From: JABDBK01 sp964453575
GTDB lineage: Bacteria > Pseudomonadota > Gammaproteobacteria > DSM-16500
Assembly: GCA_964453575.1 (NCBI GenBank)
Contig: CAYVRW010000033.1
Location: forward strand, 1 to 22,608
DNA: 22,608 bases
Direction of reading: 5' to 3'
Below, piece by piece: positions 15,652 to 22,608 of this stretch. The notes under the pieces were generated by a model that did not search any database, was not told the origin of the DNA, and worked only from the letters and a program-made list of their open reading frames with translations. The translations under genes were made by a program, and so were the position numbers. Each line of letters opens with the position of its first letter. Within the stretch, counting starts at the first letter, position 1.

Positions 15652-15669
15652 AATCTTCCTTCAAAAAAA

Positions 15670-15693
15670 ATTTGTGTGACATGTCACACAAAT
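15670..15693. promoter_or_regulatory. 24-bp perfect palindrome, candidate operator
   Basis: The half-site ATTTGTGTGACA (15670-15681) is followed directly by its exact complement (15682-15693), with no spacer. It lies 18 bases before the start of the DUF1016-like remnant and about 170 bases before the arnB-like gene. The form suits binding of a dimeric repressor. The TGTGA halves are only four bases apart, so it is not a CRP site. Confidence 0.6.
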
Positions 15694-15766
15694 CGTAATT
15701 TATTGAATTTAACCGATTTTATTAAATAGTTTAGACCCATTTTGAAGATAGAAGTCTAGTTCCCCG

Positions 15767-15815
15767 CTTGTCATGCCAGCATGCTTTTGTGCGGGAAGCA
15801 TGCTGGCATGACAAG
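15767..15815. repeat. Hairpin repeat with 20-bp perfect stem
   Basis: The arms 15767-15786 (CTTGTCATGCCAGCATGCTT) and 15796-15815 are exactly complementary around a 9-base loop. It lies 47 bases before the arnB-like gene. Palindromes with a GTCATGCCAGCATG-like core are dispersed in some intracellular bacteria. It may be a mobile palindrome or shape the mRNA leader. Confidence 0.75.
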
Positions 15816-15862
15816 TTCCTTATGCTATCATCCTTTTTTCTAAAACGGATGAGAGCGGCCTT

Positions 15863-17023
15863 ATGTCTATGAATCATGAATTCTTACCTTTTTCTAAGCC
15901 AACTATCAGTCAAGAGGCTATTGATGAAGTGGTGGCTTGTTTGCAATCCGGCTGGATTACCACAGGGCCGCGCGTTCAGCAATTTACGGAAGATTTAAAA
16001 GAATATTTAGGCGCACCTTTTGTATTGCCCTTATTGTCCGCCACAGCTGGGCTTCATTTGACCTTGCTGGCCATGGATATTGCGCCAGGTGATGAAGTAA
16101 TTACCACCCCTTTAACTTTTGCCGCAACCTTAAATACCATTGTTTTAGCTGGTGCGAAACCGGTATTAATCGATATCGATCCTCATACCTTAAATATGGA
16201 TCTAAATCAACTTGAAGATGTGATCACGGATAAAACGCGTGTTATTATGCCCGTGCATTTTGCAGGGCTTCCGGTTGAAATGAATACGCTTTACCGTCTC
16301 GCTAACCAACATGGGCTACGAGTGATCGAAGATGCAGCACATGCTATTGGCACTGAATTCAATGGTAAACGCATTGGCAGTGTGGGCGATACACAAGTTT
16401 TTAGTTTTCATCCGAATAAAAATATCACCACCGGTGAAGGCGGTGCGATTGCTACCCGTGATGAAGTTTTAGCAAAAAGAATCAGTTTATTACGTTTTCA
16501 TGGCATGGACAGAGAAGCTTGGAACCGTTTTGGTAAATCAGGCAATCAAGATTATGAAATCGTGATGCCAGGTTATAAATATAATATGATGGACATTCAA
16601 GCAGCTCTAGGCTTGCATCAATTGAAACACTTGGATGATTTTATTGCGCGACGAACTGAATTAGTGAACCGTTATCAAGAAGCGTTAGCCGATTGGCCGC
16701 AATGGAAATTACCAGGAACTCCATCCTATCCGCACAAACATGCATGGCATCTTTACACACCGCTGATTAATGAGCTTGAAGCAAACATGGACCGTGATAC
16801 TTTCATGGCAAAAATGAAAGAAAAAAACATAGGTACCGGGCTACATTATCGTGCAGTGCATTTATATCCTTATTATCGCGATCAACTAGGGTTTAAAGAA
16901 GGAGATTTCCCTCATGCGGAAGATGCTGGAAACCGCATTGTAAGCTTGCCATTGTTCCCAACCATGACGGATGCAGACCACGATAGAGTATTGGATGTCA
17001 TGTACAGTATTTTTAATGCATAA
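15863..17023 (+). CDS. arnB: PLP-dependent sugar aminotransferase, ArnB-like (DegT/DnrJ/EryC1 family)
   Basis: 386 residues, aligning along its whole length with E. coli ArnB, which converts UDP-4-keto-arabinose to UDP-4-amino-4-deoxy-L-arabinose for lipid A modification. Landmarks are SGWITTGP (29-36), the EDAAHA cofactor stretch with Asp157, PLP-binding Lys186 in SFHPNKNIT, PGYKYNMMDIQAA and the IGTGLHYRAVHLYPYY region. The next gene, nine bases downstream, makes the keto-sugar substrate, which strengthens the assignment over other DegT enzymes. The ribosome site GAGAGCGG precedes the ATG. No formyltransferase, ArnC, ArnD or ArnT gene is in the window, so the destination of the sugar (lipid A or another polysaccharide) is open. 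Confidence 0.85.
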   Translation: MSMNHEFLPFSKPTISQEAIDEVVACLQSGWITTGPRVQQFTEDLKEYLGAPFVLPLLSATAGLHLTLLAMDIAPGDEVITTPLTFAATLNTIVLAGAKPVLIDIDPHTLNMDLNQLEDVITDKTRVIMPVHFAGLPVEMNTLYRLANQHGLRVIEDAAHAIGTEFNGKRIGSVGDTQVFSFHPNKNITTGEGGAIATRDEVLAKRISLLRFHGMDREAWNRFGKSGNQDYEIVMPGYKYNMMDIQAALGLHQLKHLDDFIARRTELVNRYQEALADWPQWKLPGTPSYPHKHAWHLYTPLINELEANMDRDTFMAKMKEKNIGTGLHYRAVHLYPYYRDQLGFKEGDFPHAEDAGNRIVSLPLFPTMTDADHDRVLDVMYSIFNA

Positions 17024-17032
17024 GGTTTAAGT

Positions 17033-18064
17033 ATGAACGTTTTAATTTTAGGTGCAAATGGTTTTATTGGCAGCCATTTAAGTGAAACTATTTTAGCAAA
17101 AACATCCTGGCAAATTCATGCTATGGATTTGACACAAGATAAATTATCGGATTGCTTAGGCAATGCTCGATTTCATTTTAAAACAGGGGATATTACTAAA
17201 GAACAAGACTGGATTGCAGAACGCATCCAACATTGCGATGTTGTATTGCCTTTAGTTGCGATCGCCAATCCATCGGTGTATGTACAACATCCTTTGCGCG
17301 TATTTGAGTTGGATTTTGAAGCGAATTTAGCAATCATCAGGCAATGTGTCGCACTTAAAAAACGGATTATTTTTCCTTCGACTTCTGAAGTGTACGGCAT
17401 GTGTCCTGATGCAGCTTTCGATGAAGAAGAAAGTTGTTTGGTCACAGGCCCTATTCATAAAGAACGCTGGATTTATTCATCCTCAAAACAATTATTGGAT
17501 AGAGTGATTTATGCTTACGGCAAACATCACGGACTCGATTACACCTTGTTTAGACCCTTCAATTGGTATGGCCCAAGGCTGGATAATATTTTTAATCCTA
17601 AACAAGGCGGCTCAAGGGTTTTAACGCAATTTATCGGCAATATTTTGCGTGGTGAAAATATTATGTTAGTGAATGGCGGCTCACAGCAACGTTGTTTTGC
17701 CTATATCGATGATGGTATTGATGCTTTATTAAAAATGATAGAAAACAAAAATAATGCTGCATCTCAACGAATTTTTAATGTTGGAAATCCCACGGAAAAT
17801 GTGTCCATTCGCACCCTTGCTGAAATGTTAATAACATTTATTAAAAAATACCCGGATTATCATGAGGCCGCGTCAAACACCAAACTTATGGAAGTGAATG
17901 CAGATCAATATTACGGCGTGGGTTATCAAGATGTGTTATTGCGCGTGCCTGCCATTAAGCGCGCGAGAGAATATTTGGGTTGGGAGCCAAAAGTAAGCTT
18001 ATCGCATGGTTTGGAGAAGACGTTGGATTATTATTTAAAGCAAACGGTTTCTGTAAATGAATAA
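17033..18064 (+). CDS. Stand-alone UDP-glucuronate decarboxylase (ArnA C-terminal-type dehydrogenase)
   Basis: 343 residues, equal to the C-terminal dehydrogenase half of E. coli ArnA, which oxidises and decarboxylates UDP-glucuronate to UDP-4-keto-arabinose with NAD+. The Rossmann motif is GANGFIG (7-13). Known ArnA residues match with a constant offset of 315: S118/E119 in STSEVYG (S433/E434), Y148 and K152 in YSSSK (Y463/K467) and R304 in QDVLLRVPAIKR (R619). All decarboxylation residues are therefore kept, which sets it apart from simple epimerases. The ArnA formyltransferase half is missing. Translated with the arnB-like gene (AAGG before its ATG). Confidence 0.9.
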   Translation: MNVLILGANGFIGSHLSETILAKTSWQIHAMDLTQDKLSDCLGNARFHFKTGDITKEQDWIAERIQHCDVVLPLVAIANPSVYVQHPLRVFELDFEANLAIIRQCVALKKRIIFPSTSEVYGMCPDAAFDEEESCLVTGPIHKERWIYSSSKQLLDRVIYAYGKHHGLDYTLFRPFNWYGPRLDNIFNPKQGGSRVLTQFIGNILRGENIMLVNGGSQQRCFAYIDDGIDALLKMIENKNNAASQRIFNVGNPTENVSIRTLAEMLITFIKKYPDYHEAASNTKLMEVNADQYYGVGYQDVLLRVPAIKRAREYLGWEPKVSLSHGLEKTLDYYLKQTVSVNE

Positions 18065-18079
18065 TATAATCAAAAGGAT

Positions 18080-18122
18080 AGGATTTGTTTAGTTTTTTTA
18101 CAAATCCTTAAGGTTTCCTTAA
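18080..18122. terminator. Two adjacent hairpins after the decarboxylase gene
   Basis: The first pairs AGGATTTGT (18080-18088) with ACAAATCCT (18100-18108) around a T-rich loop. The second is TTAAGG-TTT-CCTTAA (18108-18122). They lie 15 bases past the stop and before the next gene's promoter region. There is no clean T-run after the stems, so the terminator role is likely but unproven. Confidence 0.4.
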
Positions 18123-18166
18123 CCTTGTTTTTGTATGATTAATACATATAAATGAGGGGTTATACA

Positions 18167-19060
18167 ATGAAACGTATTTCAAAACTAGATGAGCTAAAAA
18201 ACCTTAAAGAAAGGATTAACCAGTTAGTAGGTGAAGGGAAAGAATTAATTGAATCCCTGCGTCAAAATGAAGTAGCTAGACGCCAATTTGAGATCGCTGA
18301 AAGTAAATTTGAATATATAACAAGAACTATTCCATATCTCAATAGTCATGGCGATTGGTCATATTATAGGATTACGATTAATAATCTGGAAAAATTTAAC
18401 GTTGAGCAAAAAGCGATTGATTTAATTTTCAGAATAGAGACTCATTTAAAGAATATAGAAATCGAAAAAGAAGATTTGTGCCGCGATTTTGAGAACCTCA
18501 AAAAGCGTTATGATGAATTGAAAGCAACTGAAAAAATAAATCTTCCTGATCTTCAAGCTTTGGTCAAAGAAATGGAGGAACTCCATAAAAAAACCGTCGT
18601 AAAAATAATAAAGATAGTAAGTAATTTTATGCAATCTGCTTCTGCTATTATGCAAGAAACACCAGTCTTATTTTCAGAAGAAAAAGAAGATGTTCATAAG
18701 TACTATAAAGAAAATGAGGAGATCGCTGCAAGCTTTACAAAAGGCAAATTGGGACCACAGGATTTGGAAAAGCATCTTGCTGTACTTAAAGAACGGAAAG
18801 AGAAAGCTCTGCAAGCACAGGAAAATTCGAAACAGTTAGGAAAGGAACAACTCAGAAAAGAAGCAAGAGCAGAGGCAGAAGAACAAGCGAGAGTGCGAGC
18901 ACAAGCTGCTAAAAGTGCTGCAGTTACTCCAAACAAACCAGGGTTGTTGACAAGGATGATGGGAAGCTTGTGGCAAAGTCCACCGCAACCTGAGGCTGAG
19001 AAGCAACCGGTAACGATGCATATACCCTCCACAAAAAATGGAACAATTAACCCTGGGTAG
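18167..19060 (+). CDS. Coiled-coil protein of unknown function
   Basis: 297 residues from ATG 18167, which has GAGGGG 7 bases upstream; an ATG at 18152 overlaps that site. The protein is strongly charged and helical. Coiled-coil segments cover about 5-40, 90-140 and 195-245, ending in a Lys/Glu/Ala/Arg-rich stretch (EARAEAEEQARVRAQAAKS). The last 50 residues are Pro/Ser-rich and flexible (LLTRMMGSLWQSPPQPEAEK). It has no signal peptide, no membrane helix and no known enzyme motif. Such layout occurs among type IV secretion (Dot/Icm) substrates of Legionellales, but nothing here proves secretion. Nearly touching the convergent pentapeptide-repeat gene (9 bases between stops). Confidence 0.8.
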   Translation: MKRISKLDELKNLKERINQLVGEGKELIESLRQNEVARRQFEIAESKFEYITRTIPYLNSHGDWSYYRITINNLEKFNVEQKAIDLIFRIETHLKNIEIEKEDLCRDFENLKKRYDELKATEKINLPDLQALVKEMEELHKKTVVKIIKIVSNFMQSASAIMQETPVLFSEEKEDVHKYYKENEEIAASFTKGKLGPQDLEKHLAVLKERKEKALQAQENSKQLGKEQLRKEARAEAEEQARVRAQAAKSAAVTPNKPGLLTRMMGSLWQSPPQPEAEKQPVTMHIPSTKNGTINPG

Positions 19061-19069
19061 GGGATTCTT

Positions 19070-19645
19070 TTATCCTAAACAACTCACTTTATCATCTATC
19101 ACCGAATCATAGTTGGTAATATCATTGGTAATCGTATTAGTAAACGTCGCATTTGAAATTGTTGCTTCCGAAAAATTAGCTTTGCTTAAATTAGCATTAT
19201 TAAAGTTAGCGCAACTAAAATCTGCTTTGCTAAAATTAGCTTGTTGTAAACTTGCACCCACTAACGTCGCATAATTTAGGACGGCATTGCTTAGGTTGAC
19301 GTTATTCATCGCAGTGTTGCTTAAATCCGCATGACTTAGATTGGCATTAGATAAATTAGCACCTGTTAAAGTGGCATTAGAAAGATTAGCATGACTTAAG
19401 TTAGCTTTGCTTAAATTCATATTTTCTAGATTAACATTAGAAAGATTTGCATGTGATAAATTCGCATTTTGTAAGTCAACTTTTCCTTGCGAAAATTGAT
19501 ACGAGCGTAAATCAGCATGCGAAAGGTCTAGTCCTTTGACATTTGATTTATTCATGATTTGTTCTAACTTAGCTAAGTCATCTGGGTTAACAGCATAAGC
19601 ATTGAGTGTAAAACAACAAAAGAGTACCAACATTTTTTTAAACAT
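19070..19645 (-). CDS. Exported pentapeptide-repeat protein
   Basis: 191 residues. A signal peptide (MFKKMLVLFCCFTLNAYA) is followed by a short helical region, then about 25 tandem five-residue units of the A(N/D)LSx type, such as HANLS, KANLS and GANLS, later shifting to ANFS/ADFS with Phe in the central position. Such repeats form a right-handed four-sided beta helix. The tail (about 170-191) leaves the pattern and carries a Cys near the end. Export separates it from cytoplasmic gyrase-protecting members such as Qnr; role and partner are unknown. It lies 10 bases downstream of murA on the same strand, so it may be cotranscribed with ibaG-murA. Confidence 0.88.
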   Translation of the reverse strand: MFKKMLVLFCCFTLNAYAVNPDDLAKLEQIMNKSNVKGLDLSHADLRSYQFSQGKVDLQNANLSHANLSNVNLENMNLSKANLSHANLSNATLTGANLSNANLSHADLSNTAMNNVNLSNAVLNYATLVGASLQQANFSKADFSCANFNNANLSKANFSEATISNATFTNTITNDITNYDSVIDDKVSCLG

Positions 19646-19655
19646 GTATCAATCC

Positions 19656-20918
19656 TTAATTTGAAACTCTATGAATTCTCGCACCTAACTGCGAAAGTTT
19701 TTCTTCTATGCATTCGTAACCGCGATCAATATGATAAATACGATCCACACTGGTTTCACCATGCGCGGCTAAACCAGCGAGGACCAAACTTGCTGATGCG
19801 CGTAAATCGGTTGCCATGGTAGGTGCACCTTGCAGATGAGGAATGCCGCTGCAAATAGCAGTGTTACCTTTCAAAAAGACTTTAGCGCCCATGCGTTGTA
19901 ACTCTTGCACATGCATAAAACGATTTTCAAAAATGGTTTCAGTGATAACCCCAGTACCTTCTGCGATGGTATTTAACGCCATAAATTGTGCTTGCATATC
20001 AGTGGGGAAAGCAGGGTAAGGCGCTGTGCTTATGTTAACAGCCCGTGGACGATTGCCTTTAGTATCAAGACTAATCCAATCAGGGCCTATTTCAATATCA
20101 GCACCTGCTTCGGTCAATTTAATGAGGACAGATTCTAAAATGTCAGGCCGGGTATTTTTCACTTTAATTTTACCCCGTGTAATCGTTGCTGCAGTAAGAT
20201 AAGTACCTGTTTCAATACGGTCAGGCAGCACGTGATAACTACCGCTAGTTAACTCTTTCACGCCATCAATGACGATAGTCGAGGTTCCTGCGCCGGAAAT
20301 TTTTGCGCCTATGGTATTTAAAAAATTCGCCAAATCTTCGACTTCAGGCTCATGGGCAGCGTTGCGAATCACTGTCTGACCTTCCGCTAATACAGCAGCC
20401 ATCATGATGTTTTCGGTGCCCGTGACGGTGACGATATCCATAACAATATTCGCACCTTGTAAGCGCTTTTTACAGGTGGCTTTGATATAACCGTTTTCAA
20501 CCACGATATCAGCACCCATGGCTATCATGCCTTTAAGATGTTGATCGACGGGCCTAGTGCCAATGGCACAACCGCCTGGCAAAGACACCACCGCTTGTCT
20601 AAAACGGCTTAACAGCGGGCCTAATACTAAAATAGAAGCACGCATGGTGCGAACCAGCTCATAAGGTGCATGCAAGGTATGAACGCTTCCAGCATCGACT
20701 TCAATGGTTGAGCGTTCATCCAGGGTAATTTTTACTCCCATTTGCCCTAACAAGCTCATGATAGTGGTCACGTCTTGTAAATGTGGAATATTAAAAAGCT
20801 GTACAGGAGTAGGTGCCAGCAGAGTTGCAGCCAAAATAGGCAGCGCTGCGTTTTTCGCGCCAGATATACGGACTTCGCCATTAATAGGGATATTGCCCTG
20901 TATAATTAATTTATCCAT
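19656..20918 (-). CDS. murA: UDP-N-acetylglucosamine 1-carboxyvinyltransferase
   Basis: MurA transfers enolpyruvate from PEP to UDP-GlcNAc, the first committed step of peptidoglycan synthesis, in the cytoplasm. It is 420 residues, full length. Landmarks are GAKNAALP with Lys22 and Asn23, catalytic Cys117 in PGGCAIGTRP (the Cys attacked by fosfomycin, so the enzyme should be sensitive), and PAFPTDMQAQF with the catalytic Asp. It follows ibaG by 9 bases, a pairing conserved in gammaproteobacteria. There is only a weak ribosome site (GAG, 8 bases before the ATG). Confidence 0.97.
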   Translation of the reverse strand: MDKLIIQGNIPINGEVRISGAKNAALPILAATLLAPTPVQLFNIPHLQDVTTIMSLLGQMGVKITLDERSTIEVDAGSVHTLHAPYELVRTMRASILVLGPLLSRFRQAVVSLPGGCAIGTRPVDQHLKGMIAMGADIVVENGYIKATCKKRLQGANIVMDIVTVTGTENIMMAAVLAEGQTVIRNAAHEPEVEDLANFLNTIGAKISGAGTSTIVIDGVKELTSGSYHVLPDRIETGTYLTAATITRGKIKVKNTRPDILESVLIKLTEAGADIEIGPDWISLDTKGNRPRAVNISTAPYPAFPTDMQAQFMALNTIAEGTGVITETIFENRFMHVQELQRMGAKVFLKGNTAICSGIPHLQGAPTMATDLRASASLVLAGLAAHGETSVDRIYHIDRGYECIEEKLSQLGARIHRVSN

Positions 20919-20927
20919 GGTATGAAC

Positions 20928-21176
20928 TCATTTATTAGTCTCAGATTGCCATTCTTCCGGAGTATACGTCTTGAAAGAAATAGCGTGTAATGTACCATCT
21001 TGAATATGGCTTTCTAATATTTTATAGACAAGCTGCTGCTTTTGCACACGGCTCTTGCCGGAAAAAACAGGGCTTATGACAACCGCAGTAAAATGTTGCC
21101 CATCATCGCCATCAATCATGGCAGTGCAATCGGTTAAGCCAGTTTCAATTAATTGTTTGATCGTGTTTGGATTCAT
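20928..21176 (-). CDS. ibaG: BolA-family protein IbaG (YrbA)
   Basis: 82 residues, the length of IbaG. The BolA core is complete: IDGDDGQHFTAVVISPVF, then SRVQKQQLVY and the signature LHAISFKTYTPEEW. IbaG proteins bind monothiol glutaredoxins and Fe-S clusters and are linked to acid stress and envelope upkeep. Position directly before murA is the conserved location and separates it from BolA itself. Possible promoter 23 to 51 bases upstream, back to back with that of ampD. Confidence 0.95.
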   Translation of the reverse strand: MNPNTIKQLIETGLTDCTAMIDGDDGQHFTAVVISPVFSGKSRVQKQQLVYKILESHIQDGTLHAISFKTYTPEEWQSETNK

Positions 21177-21198
21177 AAGGATCTCTCAAAGCTGGCTA

Positions 21199-21227
21199 AG
21201 ATTAACGCAATGCTCTAGCCTGGTCAA
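21199..21227 (-). promoter_or_regulatory. Putative promoter of ibaG-murA
   Basis: On the minus strand TTGACC (21227-21222), 17 bases, TAATCT (21204-21199). Its -35 box lies within the left arm of the inverted repeat at 21222-21256. Confidence 0.5.
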
Positions 21228-21256
21228 GATCAAAATGACTTGTTATGATCTTGTCC
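21222..21256. promoter_or_regulatory. Inverted repeat between divergent ibaG-murA and ampDE promoters
   Basis: GGTCAAGATCA (21222-21232) and TGATCTTGTCC (21246-21256) are complementary at 10 of 11 positions with a 13-base spacer. The left arm covers the ibaG -35 box, and the right arm fills the spacer of the ampD promoter. A regulator bound here could control both operons. Confidence 0.5.
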
Positions 21257-21268
21257 ATTAAATAAGAT
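21240..21268 (+). promoter_or_regulatory. Putative promoter of ampD-ampE
   Basis: TTGTTA (21240-21245), 17 bases, TAAGAT (21263-21268). Transcription would begin near 21275, so the 38-bp hairpin repeat would form the first part of the mRNA leader. Confidence 0.45.
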
Positions 21269-21277
21269 GTAGATGTA

Positions 21278-21315
21278 GGGTGGGCAAAGGAGCGCTCCTC
21301 AGCGACGTGCCCACC
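21278..21315. repeat. 38-bp palindromic dispersed repeat, copy 2, in the ampD leader
   Basis: Same length and 31/38 identity as 7821-7858, from GGGTGGGC to GTGCCCACC. It lies 30 bases before the ampD start codon. A hairpin at the 5' end of the transcript could affect its stability, while the ribosome site itself (GAGA, 21335-21338) is outside it. Confidence 0.65.
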
Positions 21316-21345
21316 AAATACCCGTATAAAAATAGAGATATAAAT

Positions 21346-21897
21346 GTGAAAATCGATCAAACCAACGGTTTATTAACATCCGTCGATTATAAACCCTCGC
21401 CACATAGCGACGATAGACCGGAAAATACAGCCATCGATATGATAGTTGTACATAATATAAGCTTGCCGCCGGGTGAGTTTGGCGGAGGCCATGTCCAGTC
21501 ATTTTTTTGTGGTCAATTAAATACCGCACAACATAGTTATTTTGCAACCATAGCAGCCTTAAAAGTTTCCTCTCACCTTTTTATCCAGCGTGACGGCATG
21601 ATGACGCAGTTTGTGCCTTTCACAAAACGTGCGTGGCATGCTGGCGTATCAAATTTTAAAGGACGCGAACGCTGCAATGATTTTTCAATTGGTATTGAAT
21701 TGGAGGGCACGGATGATTTACCTTATGAAGCCATCCAATATCAAACATTGGCACACGTCATTCAATTATTGAAGACAGAGTATCCATCGATTGCTCATAT
21801 AGTGGGTCATGCTGACATTGCGCCAGGTCGTAAAACAGACCCGGGAGCGGCATTTGATTGGATGTTATTGCATAAATTATTGGATGAATTGAAATGA
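21346..21897 (+). CDS. ampD: 1,6-anhydro-N-acetylmuramyl-L-alanine amidase
   Basis: AmpD cuts the peptide from anhydro-muropeptides in the cytoplasm during peptidoglycan recycling and thereby lowers the inducers of AmpR-controlled beta-lactamase. With GTG 21346 (GAGA 7 bases upstream) it has 183 residues, the size of the enterobacterial enzyme. The zinc and catalytic residues fit: H36 (VVHNISLPPG), E118 (IGIELEG), H155 and D165 as zinc ligands, K163 (GRKTDPG). An upstream GTG at 21280 would start within the hairpin repeat and add 22 unconserved residues. Its TGA overlaps the ampE ATG by four bases, so translation is coupled. Confidence 0.95.
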   Translation: MKIDQTNGLLTSVDYKPSPHSDDRPENTAIDMIVVHNISLPPGEFGGGHVQSFFCGQLNTAQHSYFATIAALKVSSHLFIQRDGMMTQFVPFTKRAWHAGVSNFKGRERCNDFSIGIELEGTDDLPYEAIQYQTLAHVIQLLKTEYPSIAHIVGHADIAPGRKTDPGAAFDWMLLHKLLDELK

Positions 21898-22608
21898 CAT
21901 TTATTATTACCTTAATTGCACTGGTGATGGAACGATTTTTCCATTGGCATCATTTTAGAAAATGGCAATGGTTTTTTACCTATGAACGTTGGTTGAGCGA
22001 GCACAGTGTGCGCCTGCCAGATATCTTGCGATTAATGATTAGTATTGTGCCGCCAGTGGTGATAGTTGGCGTGATTGAATATTTATTAGCAGGATGGTTT
22101 TATGGAATATTAGAACTATTATTTGGCGTAGTAGTCTTATTATATTGTTTAGGACCGCATAATTTATGGGTGCAAATTTATAGCTATATCGAAGCCTTTC
22201 AAAAAGAAGACCCGCAATTAGCTATCGACTCAGCTAAAAATTCGTTTGGTGTATCCTATGCTAATAATTCACAAGCTTTTCATCGTGCCTTAATAGGCGC
22301 GATATTTATTGCAGCGCACGAACGTATTTTTTCAGTGATATTTTGGTTTGTGTTACTAGGGCCGGTAGGGGCTGTTTTGTATCGACTGATAGATTTATTT
22401 AGTGAGCGTCAAGAATTAGGCCTAACGGACATTGCATTAAAAACCAAACAGGTCATGGATTGGGTGCCTGTGCGAATTTTCACTTTTATTTTTGCCTTAG
22501 GCGGACATTTTACGGAAGTTTTCACCTGCTGGAAAAACGGCTTGCAGAAAGGTCTAGATGCAAATGAAACCTTGCTTGCTGATTGCGGGGTCGCGGCACT
22601 TGATGTGA
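21894..22608 (+). CDS. ampE: AmpE-like inner-membrane protein, 3' end outside the window
   Basis: ATG 21894 overlaps the ampD stop (ATGA). 238 codons are read without a stop before the window ends; E. coli AmpE has 284 residues, so about 50 are missing. It has four membrane segments (about 1-12, 43-68, 70-90 and 138-165) and the typical AmpE stretches ITLIALVMERF, ERWL, FGVSYANNSQAFHRALIG and FWFVLLGPVGAVLYRL. AmpE is a CobD-related membrane protein proposed to sense envelope state with AmpD; its biochemical role is still unclear. Identification rests on the motifs and the conserved ampD-ampE order. Confidence 0.93.
   Translation, partial: MTFIITLIALVMERFFHWHHFRKWQWFFTYERWLSEHSVRLPDILRLMISIVPPVVIVGVIEYLLAGWFYGILELLFGVVVLLYCLGPHNLWVQIYSYIEAFQKEDPQLAIDSAKNSFGVSYANNSQAFHRALIGAIFIAAHERIFSVIFWFVLLGPVGAVLYRLIDLFSERQELGLTDIALKTKQVMDWVPVRIFTFIFALGGHFTEVFTCWKNGLQKGLDANETLLADCGVAALDV

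Noticed and set aside
15670..15693. CRP-type binding site in the 24-bp palindrome
   Set aside because: The TGTGA and TCACA halves are separated by four bases, whereas CRP sites need six.
18703..19032. Cys/Ser-rich open frame on the minus strand
   Set aside because: It is the complement of the Lys/Glu/Ala-rich part of the coiled-coil gene; its composition is a by-product of that.
19150..19560. Short regularly spaced DNA repeats that resemble an array
   Set aside because: They are the coding repeats of the pentapeptide-repeat gene, with 15-base periodicity and no unique spacers of CRISPR size.
21280..21345. Earlier GTG start for ampD at 21280
   Set aside because: It would begin inside the 38-bp hairpin repeat; the 183-residue form from 21346 matches family length and residue numbering.

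Overview
The window (22.6 kb) looks like chromosome of an AT-rich gammaproteobacterium. The core genes (rnt, ibaG-murA, ampD-ampE, a PutA without a DNA-binding domain, an ArnB/ArnA-type pair) are gammaproteobacterial. A porin resembling the LbtU family, multi-membrane-pass kinases and dispersed palindromes point to the order Legionellales (Legionella/Coxiella/Aquicella-like). That placement is an inference from protein character, not a database result.

Layout. 1-1530: the end of a MITE-like repeat, a decayed copy of the 3' end of a cation-efflux gene, then an AAA/DUF4143 ATPase with an inverted repeat over its promoter. 1528-6765 (minus): a tightly packed operon putA - CPA2 cation/proton antiporter - CDF metal exporter. 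6833-7804 (plus): RNase T and a small lipoprotein. 7892-11880 (minus): a very AT-rich block with a small HTH-like protein and a three-gene unit, response regulator - cyclase-family (kynurenine-formamidase-like) metal hydrolase - histidine kinase with about 10 membrane segments. 12084-13460 (minus): an LbtU-like outer-membrane porin. 13530-14828: a complete MITE-like element and a RES-Xre toxin-antitoxin pair with operator-like palindromes. 14885-15863: a 2-Cys peroxiredoxin, a remnant resembling the start of a DUF1016 gene, a perfect 24-bp palindrome and a 20-bp-stem hairpin. 15863-18064 (plus): ArnB-like aminotransferase and a stand-alone UDP-glucuronate decarboxylase equal to the C-terminal half of ArnA. 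18167-19645: a coiled-coil protein of unknown function convergent with an exported pentapeptide-repeat protein. 19656-22608: ibaG-murA (minus) divergent from ampD-ampE (plus; ampE runs off the window), so peptidoglycan synthesis and recycling share one intergenic region.

The most unusual unit is the regulator-hydrolase-kinase operon (8571-11880). Its gene order and translational coupling suggest a signalling circuit in which a small-molecule hydrolase is made together with the sensor. Other observations worth checking are the apparent cassette around the DUF4143 ATPase, the MITE-like family, and an inverted repeat overlapping both divergent promoters of ibaG-murA and ampDE. No rRNA, tRNA or CRISPR array was seen.
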